A model generated the notes under the pieces. That model ran no database searches and was not told the origin of the DNA. It saw only the letters and a list, made by a program, of their open reading frames with translations. A program made the position numbers and the translations under genes. DNA of 64,000 bases from contig NZ_CP086615.1 in NCBI RefSeq assembly GCF_020883455.1, forward strand, positions 2,976,001 through 3,040,000. Reading direction: 5' to 3'. Shown here piece after piece: positions 27,504 through 37,084 of the stretch (position 1 is its first letter; each line of letters opens with the position of its first letter). This stretch comes from Spiribacter halobius (GTDB taxonomy: Bacteria; Pseudomonadota; Gammaproteobacteria; Nitrococcales; Nitrococcaceae).

Positions 27504-30383
27504 TGACCCCCCGAGCGCCCGGCGCAACACCTCCGCGGTATGCAGCACCTCCCGCCCCGTGGTCTGCACGATCTGCTCCCGGCAGCTGTAGCCGTCGCTG
27601 ACGATGAGCGTGTCCGGGGCGGCCGCGCGCACGGCCGGGAGCAGGGTCTCCTCGCCGATGCGCAGCGACAGCTCGTATTTGTCCGGGTGGAAGCCGAAGC
27701 TGCCGGCCATGCCGCAGCAACCCGAGGCGAGCATCTCCACCTCCAGGCCGAGGCGCTCCAGCAGCCGCCGGGTGCCATCCATGCCGCCGAGCAGGGCCTT
27801 GTGGTGGCAGTGCCCGTGGACCAGGGCACGCCCCTCGAGGCGCGGCCAGTCCAGATCCTCGCGCAGGGCCAGGAAGTCGGGCAGCGTCCAGGTATTGGCG
27901 GCGAGCCGCGCCGAGCGCGGGTCGTCCGGGAGCAGGTTCGGCAGCTCGTCGCGGAACGTCCCCAGGCAGGCGGGCTCAAGGCCCACCACCGGCACCCCGG
28001 CGTCGATCTCCTCGCCCAGCACGCTCAGCACCTGCGCGAGCCGCCGGCGGGCCGTGGTCAGCAGCCCGAAGTCGTACAGCGGACGCCCGCAGCAGACCGG
28101 CCGGCGCGGCAGGCGCACCTCGAAGCCGCAGCGCTCCAGCACCTCCGCTGCGGCCACTAGCGTGCCGGCGTGGAAGTGGTCGTTGAAGGTGTCCGCCCAG
28201 AGCAGCACCGGCCCGCGCCTGCCCCGGCCGCTCGGCCGCCAGCGGCGCCGGAACGGCCGCGAGGACAGGCGAGGGATGGCCCGCTCCGGGGCGATGCCGG
28301 CGATGCGCCTGGCGAGCGCGGAGAGCCCGGGGGTCGCTGCAACGCCGTTCACGAGCCAGGGCACGTAGGCGGCGAGCGTCACCCACTCGCGCAGCCGCCC
28401 CATGCTGAGCGCCTGGCGCGGGCGGCGGTGGCGCTCGTAGTAGTGCGCCATGAACTCGGCCTTGTAGGTGGCCATGTCCACCTGCACCGGGCACTCGTGC
28501 CGGCAGCCCTTGCAGGCGAGGCAGAGGTCCAGGGCCTCCTTCACCGGCTCGCTGTCCCAGCCATCGGCGAGCGGATCCCCCTCCAGCATCTCGAACAGCA
28601 GCCGCGCCCGGCCGCGGGTGGAGTGGCGCTCCTCGCCGGTGGCGCGGTAGCTCGGGCACATCACCCCGCCGGCGACGCGCCGGCACTTGCCGACCCCCAC
28701 GCAGCGCCCGGCCGCGCGGGAGAAGCGGCCCTCGTCGCGCTCGAAGGTGAAGTAGGTGGCGGGCTCCTTCGGCCGCTGGCCGCGTCCGGTGCGCAGGTGC
28801 TCGTCGAGCCGGTAGGGCGCGATCAGCTTGCCGGGGTTCATGCGACCGTCCGGGTCCCAGATGCGCTTGAACTCGGCGAAGGCGCGCATCAGCTCCGGGC
28901 CGAACAGGCGCGGCCAGAGCTCCGCTCGGGCGTGGCCGTCACCGTGCTCGCCGGAGAGGGAGCCGCCGAAACGCACCACGAGGTCCGCAGCCTCCTCCAT
29001 GAACCGCCGCCACGCGGCCACGCCGTCCTCGCTGGAGAGATCGAAGGTGATCCGCCCGTGGATGCAGCCGTCGCCGAAGTGCCCGTAGAGCGAGGACTTG
29101 TAGCCGTACCGGGCGAGCAGCGCCCGGTACTCGCGCAGGTAGTCCCCCACCCGCTGCGGGTCCACGGCGGCGTCCTCCCAGCCGGGGTAGGTCTCCGGCT
29201 CGCCGGGCACGGCGTTGGTGGCCGCCGCCCCGCTCTCGCGGATGGACCAGACGGTGGCCTGGTCCGCCGGGTCGGTGTAGAGCCGTTGCGCCAGGCAGGG
29301 CGCGCCGAGCCCCGCCAGCGCCGCCTCCGCCGCCTCGCGTGCGGCCTCCGGCGTGGCGCCGGCGTACTCCACCATGAGCCAGGCCTGGCCCTGGGGCAGG
29401 CGCCGGATGGCGCCGAGCTCCAGGCCCTTCTTGCGCATGTCGCCGATGATGTGTTCATCCAGGCCCTCGATGCACTGGGGCCCGGTTTCCAGAATGGCCG
29501 GGGCATGGTCGCCGGCGGTGCAGATGTCGGGGTAGCCGAGCACGGCGAGCACGCGGTGGGCGGGCCGCGGCAGCAGGCGCACGGTGGCGTCGAGCAGGGT
29601 GACGCAGGTGCCCTCCGTGCCCACCAGGGCGCGGGCGACGTCGAAGCCGTTCTCCGGCAGCAGCGCATCCAGGTTGTAGCCGGAGACACGCCGGCGGATC
29701 GCGGGGAAGCCGCGGCGGATCACCTCCGCATAGCGGTCGCGCAGCGCCCGCAGTCCGGCATAGATCTCGCCGCGGCGGCCGCCCGCGGCGATGATGCGCT
29801 CGAGCTCGTCCTCCGGGGTCGGCCCCACCTCGAGCTCCAGGCCGTCATAGGTGAGCACCGTGAGCCGTTCGACGTTGGCGACGGTCTTGCCCGCCACCAC
29901 CGAATGGGCGCCACAGGCGTTGTTGCCGATCATGCCGCCGAGGGTGCAGCGGCTGTGGGTGGAGGGATCGGGCCCGAAGTACAGGCCGTGAGGGGCCGCC
30001 GCCTGATTGAGCGTATCGCAGACGATGCCCGGCTCCACGGTGGCCAGCCGCGCCTCCGGATCGAGCGCCAGCAGGCGCCGGCAGTGCTGCGAGGCGTCCA
30101 GCACCAGGGCGAAGTTGCAGGCCTGGCCGGCGAGACTGGTGCCGCCGCCCCGGGGCAGCACCGGCACGCCGTGCTCGCGCGCCACCGCCAGGGCGGCGAT
30201 GACGTCCGCCCGATCCCTGGGCACGACCACGCCGAGGGGCACCTGGCGGTAGTTGGAGGCATCGGTGGCGTAGAGGGCGCGACTGCCGGCGTCGAAGCCG
30301 ACATCACCGGCCACCCGCCGGCGCAGCGCCGCCGCCAGGGCCGAGTCATCCATGTGCGTGCCGGGTCGCGCCACAGTCGCCAT
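27483..30383 (-). CDS. FAD-linked oxidase fused to Fe-S/CCG-domain protein (D-2-hydroxyacid dehydrogenase type)
   Basis: A 966-residue single-chain dehydrogenase joining a GlcD-like flavin half to a GlpC-like electron-transfer half. Residues about 45-270 are the FAD-binding PCMH domain (VLPRGGGTSLAGQ, GGMIGNNACGAHS), then the FAD-oxidase C domain with HFGDGCIHGR and SGEHGDGHAR, then Fe-S cysteines (LCLACKGCRHECPVQ), then two CCG-type modules (RPVCCGRPLYD, ASGCCGMAGSFG). Such enzymes oxidise D-lactate, D-2-hydroxyglutarate or glycolate and reduce quinone. Here it lies in a polyol regulon behind operator copy 3, so a sugar-acid or polyol substrate is possible. GGGAGG precedes ATG 30383. Confidence 0.88.
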   Translation of the reverse strand: MATVARPGTHMDDSALAAALRRRVAGDVGFDAGSRALYATDASNYRQVPLGVVVPRDRADVIAALAVAREHGVPVLPRGGGTSLAGQACNFALVLDASQHCRRLLALDPEARLATVEPGIVCDTLNQAAAPHGLYFGPDPSTHSRCTLGGMIGNNACGAHSVVAGKTVANVERLTVLTYDGLELEVGPTPEDELERIIAAGGRRGEIYAGLRALRDRYAEVIRRGFPAIRRRVSGYNLDALLPENGFDVARALVGTEGTCVTLLDATVRLLPRPAHRVLAVLGYPDICTAGDHAPAILETGPQCIEGLDEHIIGDMRKKGLELGAIRRLPQGQAWLMVEYAGATPEAAREAAEAALAGLGAPCLAQRLYTDPADQATVWSIRESGAAATNAVPGEPETYPGWEDAAVDPQRVGDYLREYRALLARYGYKSSLYGHFGDGCIHGRITFDLSSEDGVAAWRRFMEEAADLVVRFGGSLSGEHGDGHARAELWPRLFGPELMRAFAEFKRIWDPDGRMNPGKLIAPYRLDEHLRTGRGQRPKEPATYFTFERDEGRFSRAAGRCVGVGKCRRVAGGVMCPSYRATGEERHSTRGRARLLFEMLEGDPLADGWDSEPVKEALDLCLACKGCRHECPVQVDMATYKAEFMAHYYERHRRPRQALSMGRLREWVTLAAYVPWLVNGVAATPGLSALARRIAGIAPERAIPRLSSRPFRRRWRPSGRGRRGPVLLWADTFNDHFHAGTLVAAAEVLERCGFEVRLPRRPVCCGRPLYDFGLLTTARRRLAQVLSVLGEEIDAGVPVVGLEPACLGTFRDELPNLLPDDPRSARLAANTWTLPDFLALREDLDWPRLEGRALVHGHCHHKALLGGMDGTRRLLERLGLEVEMLASGCCGMAGSFGFHPDKYELSLRIGEETLLPAVRAAAPDTLIVSDGYSCREQIVQTTGREVLHTAEVLRRALGGSGYEVMK

Positions 30384-30419
30384 CGTGCCTCCCTGGGTGG
30401 CGGAGATCGCGAACTCAAA

Positions 30420-30451
30420 TTACATTTGTTGCTGGATTAAAACAAATGTAA
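30420..30451. promoter_or_regulatory. 32-bp palindromic operator, copy 3 (perfect dyad)
   Basis: TTACATTTGT, 12 bp, ACAAATGTAA: the two halves are exact reverse complements. It lies 37 bp from the FAD oxidoreductase start and 88 bp from the SIS gene start, which are divergent. It is the best-preserved of three copies and defines the consensus. Confidence 0.88.
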
Positions 30452-30538
30452 CCGGGTGCGCCCGCCGGTTGCTGCGACCGACGATAGGTGCTCCCGGTGC
30501 GGCGCGAAACCCGTCCCGGCACCCGAGGAGGAGCCCCC

Positions 30539-31099
30539 ATGTCCACGACCCTGCAAGACCCTGCCCACAAGGCCTGCGAGGAGATCGCCACGGTGTTCGC
30601 CGAGGTGCCGGTCACGGCGCTCGAGACCCTGGCGGAGGAGATCGGCGGCGCGCGGCGCATCGCTGTCCACGGCGTCGGCCGGGAAGGGCTGATGCTGCGG
30701 GCCCTCGCCATGCGCCTGTACCACCTGGGGCTCGATGCCTCGGTAGTGGGCGACATGACCACTCCGCCGCTCGGCCACGGGGACCTGCTGCTCGCCAGCG
30801 CCGGCCCTGGGCACTTCGCCACCGTCGAGGCGCTGATGGGCGTGGCGCGCGGGGCAGGCGCCCGGGTGGCCCTGCTCACCGCACAGCCCGAGCCGGGGCT
30901 GGGCGCCCTGGCGCACAACGTGGTGCGGCTGCCGGCCCGTACCATGGCCGCCGCCGGCGCCGGCGACGCCGTGCTGCCCATGGGCAGTGCCTACGAAGGG
31001 GCGCTGTTCGTCTTCGGCGAGCTGCTGGTGCGCCGGCTGCGCGAGCGCCTGGGCGCCGACGAGGCCGCCATGCGCGCCCGTCACACCAACCTCGAATGA
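30539..31099 (+). CDS. SIS-domain sugar-phosphate isomerase, 6-phospho-3-hexuloisomerase (HxlB)-like
   Basis: A 186-residue SIS-domain protein. The sugar-phosphate loops read VHGVGREGLMLRALAMRLYH and LLASAGPGHFATV, and the protein ends MRARHTNLE, matching the HxlB ending RHxNLE. HxlB interconverts arabino-3-hexulose 6-phosphate and fructose 6-phosphate, but no HxlA synthase is adjacent, so a different ketose phosphate substrate in this regulon is likely. CGAGGAGGAG precedes the ATG. It is the first gene rightward from operator copy 3; the SDR follows within 15 nt. Confidence 0.82.
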   Translation: MSTTLQDPAHKACEEIATVFAEVPVTALETLAEEIGGARRIAVHGVGREGLMLRALAMRLYHLGLDASVVGDMTTPPLGHGDLLLASAGPGHFATVEALMGVARGAGARVALLTAQPEPGLGALAHNVVRLPARTMAAAGAGDAVLPMGSAYEGALFVFGELLVRRLRERLGADEAAMRARHTNLE

Positions 31100-31113
31100 G
31101 CGAGGAGGCCGCC

Positions 31114-31839
31114 ATGAGGCTGGAAGGTCAGCGCATCCTGGTCACCGGCGCCGGTCGGGGCATTGGCGCCGTCGTCGTGCCACGGCTTCAGGCCGAGGGC
31201 GCCGAGGTGATTGGCCTCGCGCGCAGCCGCGGCGATCTGGAGCGGCTGCAGCAGGAGACCGGCTGCGCCACCCTCGCCTGTGACCTTGCAACGCCGGAGG
31301 CACTGGCGACGGCGGTCGCTCCGCTGCTGCCCCTCGACGGGCTGGTCAACTGCGCCGGCACGGTGACGGTGCAGCCGGCGCTCGACACGGACGCAGCCAC
31401 CTTCTTCTCCACCCTCGCCGTGAATACCGTCGCGCCCCTGGTCCTCGCCCAGCTGGTGGCGCGCAGCCTGATCGAGCGGGAGCGCGGCGGCGCCATCGTC
31501 AACGTCTCGAGCATCGCATCCTGGGTGGGCACCCCCGGCCACGCCGCGTACTGCGCCTCCAAGGCCGGCCTCGATGCCCTCACCCGGGTGCTGGCGGTGG
31601 AATGGGGCGCCTACGGCATCCGCGTCAACAGCGTGGACCCGGTGGTGACCCGCACGCCGATGGCGGAGAAGGCCTGGAGCGATCCGGACAAGGCGGCCCG
31701 CATGCGCGCCCGCATACCCCTCGGACGCTTCGCCGAGCCGGAGGAAGTAGCCGCGGCCGTGGCCTTCCTGCTCGGGCCCGATGCCGCCATGATCCATGGC
31801 ATCAGTCTGCCGGTGGACGGCGGCTTCAGCGCCGGCTGA
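31114..31839 (+). CDS. SDR oxidoreductase, L-xylulose reductase (DCXR)-like
   Basis: A 241-residue classical short-chain dehydrogenase with TGAGRGIG for cofactor, NVSSIAS and the YCASK catalytic pair. The C-terminal half reads WSDPDKAARMRARIPLGRFAE, which closely follows the signature of dicarbonyl/L-xylulose reductase (WSDPHKAK..RIPLGKFAE). That enzyme interconverts L-xylulose and xylitol with NADP(H). With a xylitol-type dehydrogenase and xylulokinase in the same regulon, this predicts an L-xylulose/xylitol/D-xylulose route. ATG 31114 has GAGGAGG upstream; ATG 31096, overlapping the SIS stop, is an alternative. Confidence 0.87.
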   Translation: MRLEGQRILVTGAGRGIGAVVVPRLQAEGAEVIGLARSRGDLERLQQETGCATLACDLATPEALATAVAPLLPLDGLVNCAGTVTVQPALDTDAATFFSTLAVNTVAPLVLAQLVARSLIERERGGAIVNVSSIASWVGTPGHAAYCASKAGLDALTRVLAVEWGAYGIRVNSVDPVVTRTPMAEKAWSDPDKAARMRARIPLGRFAEPEEVAAAVAFLLGPDAAMIHGISLPVDGGFSAG

Positions 31840-31869
31840 CCCGCGACGGCGCTCGTCCGCGGGCGCCCC

Positions 31870-31901
31870 GGCTGCGCCACGCAGGCGGGCCTGGCGCAGC
31901 C
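31870..31901. terminator. GC hairpin downstream of the SDR gene
   Basis: GGCTGCGCCA (31870-31879) and TGGCGCAGCC (31892-31901) are perfect complements with a 12-nt loop. It lies 31 bp after the SDR stop. There is no U-tract, so termination is a guess from position. Confidence 0.45.
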
Positions 31902-32011
31902 GCCTGGCGGCTTGCACGGGGTCGCTGCGAGCGCCATCCTCGGGGTTGATCCCGACACGGCATCGTCTGCCGGCTCGGTTCATTCCGCCGACAGGATCGA
32001 GGAGCGACGAC

Positions 32012-32437
32012 ATGGCAGTACGCAAGTCCAACGCCGAGTGGCAGGGCGACCTGAAGAGCGGCAGCGGCCGCATGCGCCTTGGCAGTGGCGCCTACGAGGG
32101 CGCGTTCTCGTTCCGCTCGCGCTTCGAGGAGGGCGACGGCTCCAATCCCGAGGAGCTGATCGCCGCGGCCCACGCGGGCTGCTTCTCCATGGCGCTGTCC
32201 AACATGCTCGCCGAGGCGGGGCACGCACCCGAGTCGGTGCGCACCGAGGCCCACGTGCATCTGGAGATGGGCGCCGACGGACCGAGCATTCCCCGTATCG
32301 AGCTCGTCACCGTGGCCCGCGTGCCCGGGCTCTCGGAGGCGGACTTCCTCCGCCACGCCGAGGCCGCCAAGGCCGGCTGCCCGGTGTCGAAGGTGCTCGC
32401 CGGGGCGGAGATCAGCCTCGACGCAAGCCTGCAGTAG
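32012..32437 (+). CDS. OsmC-family peroxiredoxin-like protein
   Basis: OsmC/Ohr proteins reduce organic hydroperoxides with a Cys pair. The 141-residue protein has both: HAGCFSMALSNML (peroxidatic) and AGCPVSKVLAG (resolving), with the OsmC N-terminal beta region (ESARWQG-like EWQGDLKSGSG) and the NPEELIAAAHAGC phrase typical of OsmC rather than Ohr. It acts in the cytoplasm. GGAGCG lies before ATG 32012. It appears monocistronic. Confidence 0.92.
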   Translation: MAVRKSNAEWQGDLKSGSGRMRLGSGAYEGAFSFRSRFEEGDGSNPEELIAAAHAGCFSMALSNMLAEAGHAPESVRTEAHVHLEMGADGPSIPRIELVTVARVPGLSEADFLRHAEAAKAGCPVSKVLAGAEISLDASLQ

Positions 32438-32617
32438 TGTCGCCGGGGGCGGCCGTCGCCGCCCCCCAACACCGCCGCGAACGCCCGTCCCGCGGCGTTC
32501 CTCCGCCGTTCCTCCGCGATTTCCGCCTCGAGGTTTGTCATTGCGGCGTCGCGCGCCCATTCTCGAGTTGTGACGGGGTCGACATCGACGCACCCGCGCA
32601 ATCGGAGGAGCAACACC

Positions 32618-33211
32618 ATGACCTTGAGACACCTGCTGCTGGCCGGCGCCCTGGCACTGGCCGCCTCACCCGCACTGGCGCAGGACGATTCGGACACCGG
32701 GGACGCACTGGCTGCCGACGACCGCGCCGAGGCCGTGGCGGCCATCGACCGGGCCCTCGAGGAAGCACCGCCTGAGGCCATCGAGGGTCTCGAGACCGCC
32801 CGCGAGGCGATCCTGTCCGGTGAGGAGGACGAGCTCGGCGAAGAAGAGCGCGAGGCCGCGCTGGACGCACTGGCGCGGGCCCGGGAAGAGGCACCGGAGG
32901 ACGCGGCATTCGGCCTCGACACCGCTACCCTCGCCGTCGAGTCCGGTGGTCAGGCCGTGGCCGAGCGGGCCCGCGACGGTCGCGGCCTCGGTCAGGGCGA
33001 TGAGCGTGGCAACCGCGGCATGTCCGCCGACAACCGGGGTGGCGCCGGCAATGGCCGTGGCGGCCCCGGAGGTGGGGGCGGTCCTGGCGGTGGGGGCGGT
33101 CCCGGAGGCGGAGGCGGTCCCGGCGGCGGGGGCGGTCCCGGCGGCGGCGGTGGTGCCGGCGGCGGAGGCGGCTCCGGTGGCGGAGGCGGCGGCTCCGGCG
33201 GCGGCCGCTAG
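32618..33211 (+). CDS. Secreted acidic protein with a glycine-rich repeat tail
   Basis: A 197-residue protein with a clear Sec signal peptide (MTLRHLLLAGALALAASPALA, cut near 21). Residues 22-125 are acidic and helical, rich in DDR/EE/AREEAP. From about 150 the chain is nearly pure glycine with Pro, then Ala and Ser: repeated GPGGGG hexapeptides coded by 18-nt units. It has no cysteines or anchor. No family is recognised; the tail could be a flexible linker, matrix or nucleic-acid-associated segment. CGGAGGAG precedes the ATG. Its stop overlaps the end of the convergent gene at 33208. Confidence 0.75.
   Translation: MTLRHLLLAGALALAASPALAQDDSDTGDALAADDRAEAVAAIDRALEEAPPEAIEGLETAREAILSGEEDELGEEEREAALDALARAREEAPEDAAFGLDTATLAVESGGQAVAERARDGRGLGQGDERGNRGMSADNRGGAGNGRGGPGGGGGPGGGGGPGGGGGPGGGGGPGGGGGAGGGGGSGGGGGGSGGGR
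33065..33180 (+). repeat. 18-nt tandem repeat coding GPGGGG units
   Basis: About six copies of an 18-nt unit of GGN codons with one CCN per unit, drifting to GCC and TCC at the 3' end. The length of such an array is expected to vary between strains. Confidence 0.75.
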
Positions 33212-33555
33212 CGCCTGGCGAAGCAGGCGGCGGCCTCGGCGCGGGTGTAGAAGCGCCCGGCGGCGAGGAAGCCGCACACCACATCCGGCCGCGTCCTCAG
33301 GGCGCGGCCGTTGTCATCCCGCGCCGCGATCCAGCCCTCGGGCAGCCCGTCCAGCACGTGTAGCGGTGCCGGGCGGCCGTCCGCGAAGCGCGCCGCCACC
33401 ACCTCGCCGGTGCCCTCGTCGCGAAAGGCCGGCTGCAGGCCGAGACCAACCGCCAGCGCGCTCTCCCCGGCCGTGCCGCGATATTGCCGCCGCTCGTCGT
33501 CCAGTGGATCCGCGCAGCCCCTGGTCGCGACCGCCACCACCTCGGTTTGCCCCAT
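33208..33555 (-). CDS. Conserved hypothetical protein
   Basis: A 115-residue soluble protein without signal peptide. Its most distinctive phrase is EVVAARFADGRPAPLHVLDG followed by LPEGWIAARD, and the C-terminus FYTRAEAAACFA looks helical. Similar short proteins with a FADGRPAPxHxLDGLP core occur in marine and halophilic gammaproteobacteria; no function is known to me. It overlaps the glycine-rich gene by 4 nt at the 3' end. Confidence 0.65.
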   Translation of the reverse strand: MGQTEVVAVATRGCADPLDDERRQYRGTAGESALAVGLGLQPAFRDEGTGEVVAARFADGRPAPLHVLDGLPEGWIAARDDNGRALRTRPDVVCGFLAAGRFYTRAEAAACFARR

Positions 33556-33792
33556 ATCCAGCCCTCCAGCCGGTCGCTATGCCCAATGCGCAGCAAGACA
33601 CGGGCCAATCTGGTGCGTGGAGCCGCAGGCCCGCCACCAGCGGCGCGCGGCGGAATCCCCGCCGCCAACCGGCGCCGCGGCTGTCAATTCCGCTGACGCG
33701 CCAGGGCAGGGAGGCGACGCGCCCGGGCACCCGTGCACTGGCCGGCAAGGCAGGCTAGTGTTCTAGGAAACCGCAACCACTCCGGAGTCTGC

Positions 33793-34014
33793 ATGCGCAA
33801 GCTGGAACTGCTGCTCGCCGCCGCGCTGATGGTGCTCGGCCTGGGTACGGCGCTGACCGCCTCGCCCGAGGGGGGGCTGCTCGCAAGCATCGGCGTGACG
33901 CTGTTCGCCGTCTGCCTCGCGGCGATTGCCCTGCATCTCATGCACTACGGCCTCGCGAGCGTGCTCGGCGACTGCGGCCTGCGTGGCCCGGGCACGCGCC
34001 AGCGCCGGGAGTGA
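33793..34014 (+). CDS. Small two-helix membrane protein
   Basis: A 73-residue protein with two hydrophobic segments (LELLLAAALMVLGLGTALT and LLASIGVTLFAVCLAAIALHL) and a basic cytoplasmic tail (GTRQRRE). GGAG lies 6 nt before the ATG. No family is recognised. The 237 bp before it contain no other gene. Confidence 0.6.
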   Translation: MRKLELLLAAALMVLGLGTALTASPEGGLLASIGVTLFAVCLAAIALHLMHYGLASVLGDCGLRGPGTRQRRE

Positions 34015-34130
34015 CGGCGCCGTACCTTCGCCGTCGCAGCCACCAAGCCTGACGCCGTCCCGGAGCACACGGTCGCAACGGAATCACGGTGCAATACGGG
34101 TCACGTTGATACGCGGCTGCCGGAGGCCTC

Positions 34131-35546
34131 ATGGCCACACCCTCCCCAACCCATTCCACGGCCGCAGAGCCGGGGCCCGCCATCTCCCTGTTCGAGCTCT
34201 TCCGCATCGGCATCGGGCCGTCCAGCTCGCATACGGTGGGCCCGATGGAGGCGGCGCGGCGTTTCGCGAGCGGGCTGCGGGATGGCGGCCTGCTCGCGGC
34301 GGTGCAACGCCTGCGGATCGACCTCTACGGGGCGCTGGGCGCCACCGGACGCGGCCATGGCACCGGCCCGGCGGTGCTCATGGGCCTGGAGGGGGCAGCA
34401 CCGGATACGGTCGACCCCGACGCCATGCGCGAGCGCACCGCCGCGCGGCGCGAAACCGGCGAGCTCAGGCTCGCTGGCGAGCGGAGCATCGCCCTCGACG
34501 AGGCCACGGATCTCGTCTATCACAAGCGCGAATCCCTGCCCGAGCACCCCAACGGCCTGATCCTGACCGCGCTCGGCGGCGACGGCGACGTGCTCCGGCA
34601 GCGCACCTACTACTCTGTGGGCGGCGGCTTCATCCGCGACCCGGACAGTGGCCTGCGCGAGCGCAACGACCCGGTCCCCTTTCCCTTCGCCACCGCGGAT
34701 GCGCTGCTCCGGCACTGCCGCGAGACCGGGCTGCGTGTGAGCGACCTGGCCCGGGCCAACGAGCGCCTCTGGCGTGACGACGCCGCCATCGATGCCGGGA
34801 TCGACGCCATCTGGGCGGCCATGCAGGACTGCGTGCAGCGCGGACTGGCCGCCGAGGGCGAGCTGCCCGGTGGGCTGCATGTGCGCCGCCGGGCGGCGGC
34901 CCTGCACCGCCAGCTGCGCGCCGGCGGCCGGGTGGACCGGGTGGCCCCGGCGCTGGCGGCGATGGACTGGGTGAACGTCTACGCCCTGGCGGTGAACGAG
35001 GAGAACGCCGCCGGCGGGCGTGTCGTCACCGCGCCGACCAACGGCGCCGCGGGGATCATCCCTGCGGTTCTGCACTACTACCGCGACTTCGTCCCCGACG
35101 CGGACCCCGACGGCGTGCGCCGGTTCCTGCTGACTGCCGCGGCCATCGGCGGGCTGATCAAGCGCAACGCCTCGATCTCCGGCGCCGAGGTGGGCTGCCA
35201 GGGCGAGGTGGGCGCCGCCTGTGCGATGGCGGCGGCCGGGCTCGCCGAGGTCTGCGGCGGCAGCCCGGAGCAGGTGGAGAACGCCGCGGAGATCGGCCTC
35301 GAGCACCACCTGGGCATGACCTGCGACCCGGTGGCGGGCCTGGTGCAGATCCCCTGCATCGAGCGCAACGCCGTGGCGGCGATGAAGGCCATCAACGCCG
35401 CGACCCTCGCCCTGCGCGGCGACGGCCAGCACTACGTCTCTCTGGACAAGGCCATCCGCACCCTGCGCGAGACCGGCCGCGACATGCTCGACAAGTACAA
35501 GGAGACCGCCCGCGGCGGCCTCGCGGTGAACGTCATCGAGTGCTGA
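34131..35546 (+). CDS. sdaA: L-serine dehydratase, iron-sulfur, single chain
   Basis: SdaA deaminates L-serine to pyruvate using a 4Fe-4S cluster. The 471-residue protein has the N-terminal [18 protein letters not shown], the central [18 protein letters not shown], and the cluster-binding cysteines in [10 protein letters not shown] and [18 protein letters not shown]. Both alpha- and beta-type domains are present in one chain. The first 18 residues before ISLFELF are variable. GGAGG precedes ATG 34131. It has no evident operon partner. Confidence 0.96.
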   Translation: MATPSPTHSTAAEPGPAISLFELFRIGIGPSSSHTVGPMEAARRFASGLRDGGLLAAVQRLRIDLYGALGATGRGHGTGPAVLMGLEGAAPDTVDPDAMRERTAARRETGELRLAGERSIALDEATDLVYHKRESLPEHPNGLILTALGGDGDVLRQRTYYSVGGGFIRDPDSGLRERNDPVPFPFATADALLRHCRETGLRVSDLARANERLWRDDAAIDAGIDAIWAAMQDCVQRGLAAEGELPGGLHVRRRAAALHRQLRAGGRVDRVAPALAAMDWVNVYALAVNEENAAGGRVVTAPTNGAAGIIPAVLHYYRDFVPDADPDGVRRFLLTAAAIGGLIKRNASISGAEVGCQGEVGAACAMAAAGLAEVCGGSPEQVENAAEIGLEHHLGMTCDPVAGLVQIPCIERNAVAAMKAINAATLALRGDGQHYVSLDKAIRTLRETGRDMLDKYKETARGGLAVNVIEC

Positions 35547-35607
35547 CGTCAGCCCGCCTGTCTCACCGATTCGCGTAGCGAGGGCGTGGAGCTATGCGGG
35601 ATAGTCT

Positions 35608-36927
35608 TCAGAACAGCGGCCAGGTACGGCCGTTGAGGGTCAGGCGGCCGTCGCTGAGGCTCGCATCGAGCCGCGCCTCGTCCCCCTCCGCCACCAGCGC
35701 GCCGAAAGCCTGCAGCTGACCCAGCAGACCGGCGAGCCCGTCGGGCAGGTCATCGCTGATGGCGCGGTCCACGCGCAGGGCGAGCTCGCCGTCCACGTAG
35801 GGCAGCAGGGCCTGCCCGCCGCTTGCGACCACCCCCGGCACGCGCTCGGCGGCGCCGGCGGCCAGCGCCACGCGGGCGGTCAGACTGAGCCGGCCGCCGC
35901 CGGCGCCCTCGAGCTCCAGGGCCTGTACGCGGAACACCGGCGCCGCGGCAAGCAGAGCGGCAAGGCCCTCCTCGGACACGTTACCCTGCGCCCCCGCCTC
36001 GTTGAGGGCGAGCAGCCCCGGCACGGACAGATCATCGGCCCGCAGCTCGAGCCGTCCACCCGCGAGATCCGCATCGACGGTGCGCAGGCCTTCCAGCGTG
36101 CCGTCCAGCTCCGCCGCGAGGCGATCGTCGCCGGCACGGCGGGTCTGCGAGCGAATCACCAGCGAGCTGAAGGCGCCGAGAACCCGGCCGTCCTCGACCA
36201 GGCGGACCGGCCCCACCCGGACCTCGCTGCTGCCCGCCCAGAGCCCGCCGGCGGCATCCCCCGCGATGAGCGTGCCCTCGCCGTCCACCGCTACCGTGCC
36301 GATGGCCAGCCGGGAATCCGTCGCCGCCGCCGTCAGCGTCAGCCCGTCCCAGGCGAGGCGGCCGGTGGCCAGCCCGGAGCCGGCATCGAAGTCCAGCGAC
36401 GCGGCGAGCGGCTCGACCCGGAGCTGCTGGTCGCCGGCCTCGTCCAGCGCACCGGCCAGCCGGGCCGAGGCGATCTCGAGCCGGCGCTCCATCACCCCTA
36501 CCCGGCCCCTGAGCGTGAGGCTGTCGGCGTTGCCACCGAGCCGCTCGAGCACGGCGCCGACGAGGCCCTCGGGCACCAGCCGGCCGGTCAGGTCGACCCC
36601 GGTCAACCCGTGCTCGAGATCGAGACGGATATCCAAGGTGCTGGGGCCGGGCGGCAGGCCCAGCGCGGCACGCAGCTCGTTGCCCTCCTCGCTCTCCGGG
36701 AAGCGCAGCCGAGCCACGGCCTCGCCGCCCAGCGGCCCGCGCTGGTAGCGAACCAGCGCCAGCGAGGCGTCACTGCGCGGGTCCGCGGCGAGTCGCGACT
36801 CGGCAGCCGCCACGCCGGCGCGCACCGCGTTCTCGGCGCGCAGCCCGTTCACCCAGGGCAGCGCCGCGGCCCCGCCGGCCGCGAGCAGGATCACCGCCGC
36901 GGCGCCGTATCGCCATCGCTTCCTCAT
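35608..36927 (-). CDS. DUF945 (YdgA-like) family protein
   Basis: A 439-residue protein with one N-terminal membrane anchor (YGAAAVILLAAGGAAALPW) and a long beta-rich periplasmic part. The pattern of LVRYQRGPLGGEAVARL near the start and repeated short strands (GRLEL, GRLSLT, GELALRV) fits the YdgA/DUF945 family; function is unknown. ATG 36927 has GGGAGGGAG upstream, which decides against the longer ATG 36945. It converges on sdaA across 61 bp that hold the TCTCACCGATTC junction motif. Confidence 0.82.
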   Translation of the reverse strand: MRKRWRYGAAAVILLAAGGAAALPWVNGLRAENAVRAGVAAAESRLAADPRSDASLALVRYQRGPLGGEAVARLRFPESEEGNELRAALGLPPGPSTLDIRLDLEHGLTGVDLTGRLVPEGLVGAVLERLGGNADSLTLRGRVGVMERRLEIASARLAGALDEAGDQQLRVEPLAASLDFDAGSGLATGRLAWDGLTLTAAATDSRLAIGTVAVDGEGTLIAGDAAGGLWAGSSEVRVGPVRLVEDGRVLGAFSSLVIRSQTRRAGDDRLAAELDGTLEGLRTVDADLAGGRLELRADDLSVPGLLALNEAGAQGNVSEEGLAALLAAAPVFRVQALELEGAGGGRLSLTARVALAAGAAERVPGVVASGGQALLPYVDGELALRVDRAISDDLPDGLAGLLGQLQAFGALVAEGDEARLDASLSDGRLTLNGRTWPLF

Positions 36928-37084
36928 CGCTCCCTCCCTGGTCACTCGGTGGACGGATCGGTATCCCGGCCAGCGCCGGCCGCCGGCGCCGATTGATACA
37001 CGGGTTGCGGCCCCGCCGGATCAACGGCACAGTACCACGCGTCGACCGCTTGTCGGCCGGCACCACAATCCGTACCCGAGTCGC

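Noticed and set aside
30539-31099. SIS protein as the HxlB half of the ribulose monophosphate pathway
   Set aside because: No HxlA (hexulose-6-phosphate synthase) or formaldehyde/methanol gene is present; co-regulation is with polyol genes, so a different substrate is more likely.
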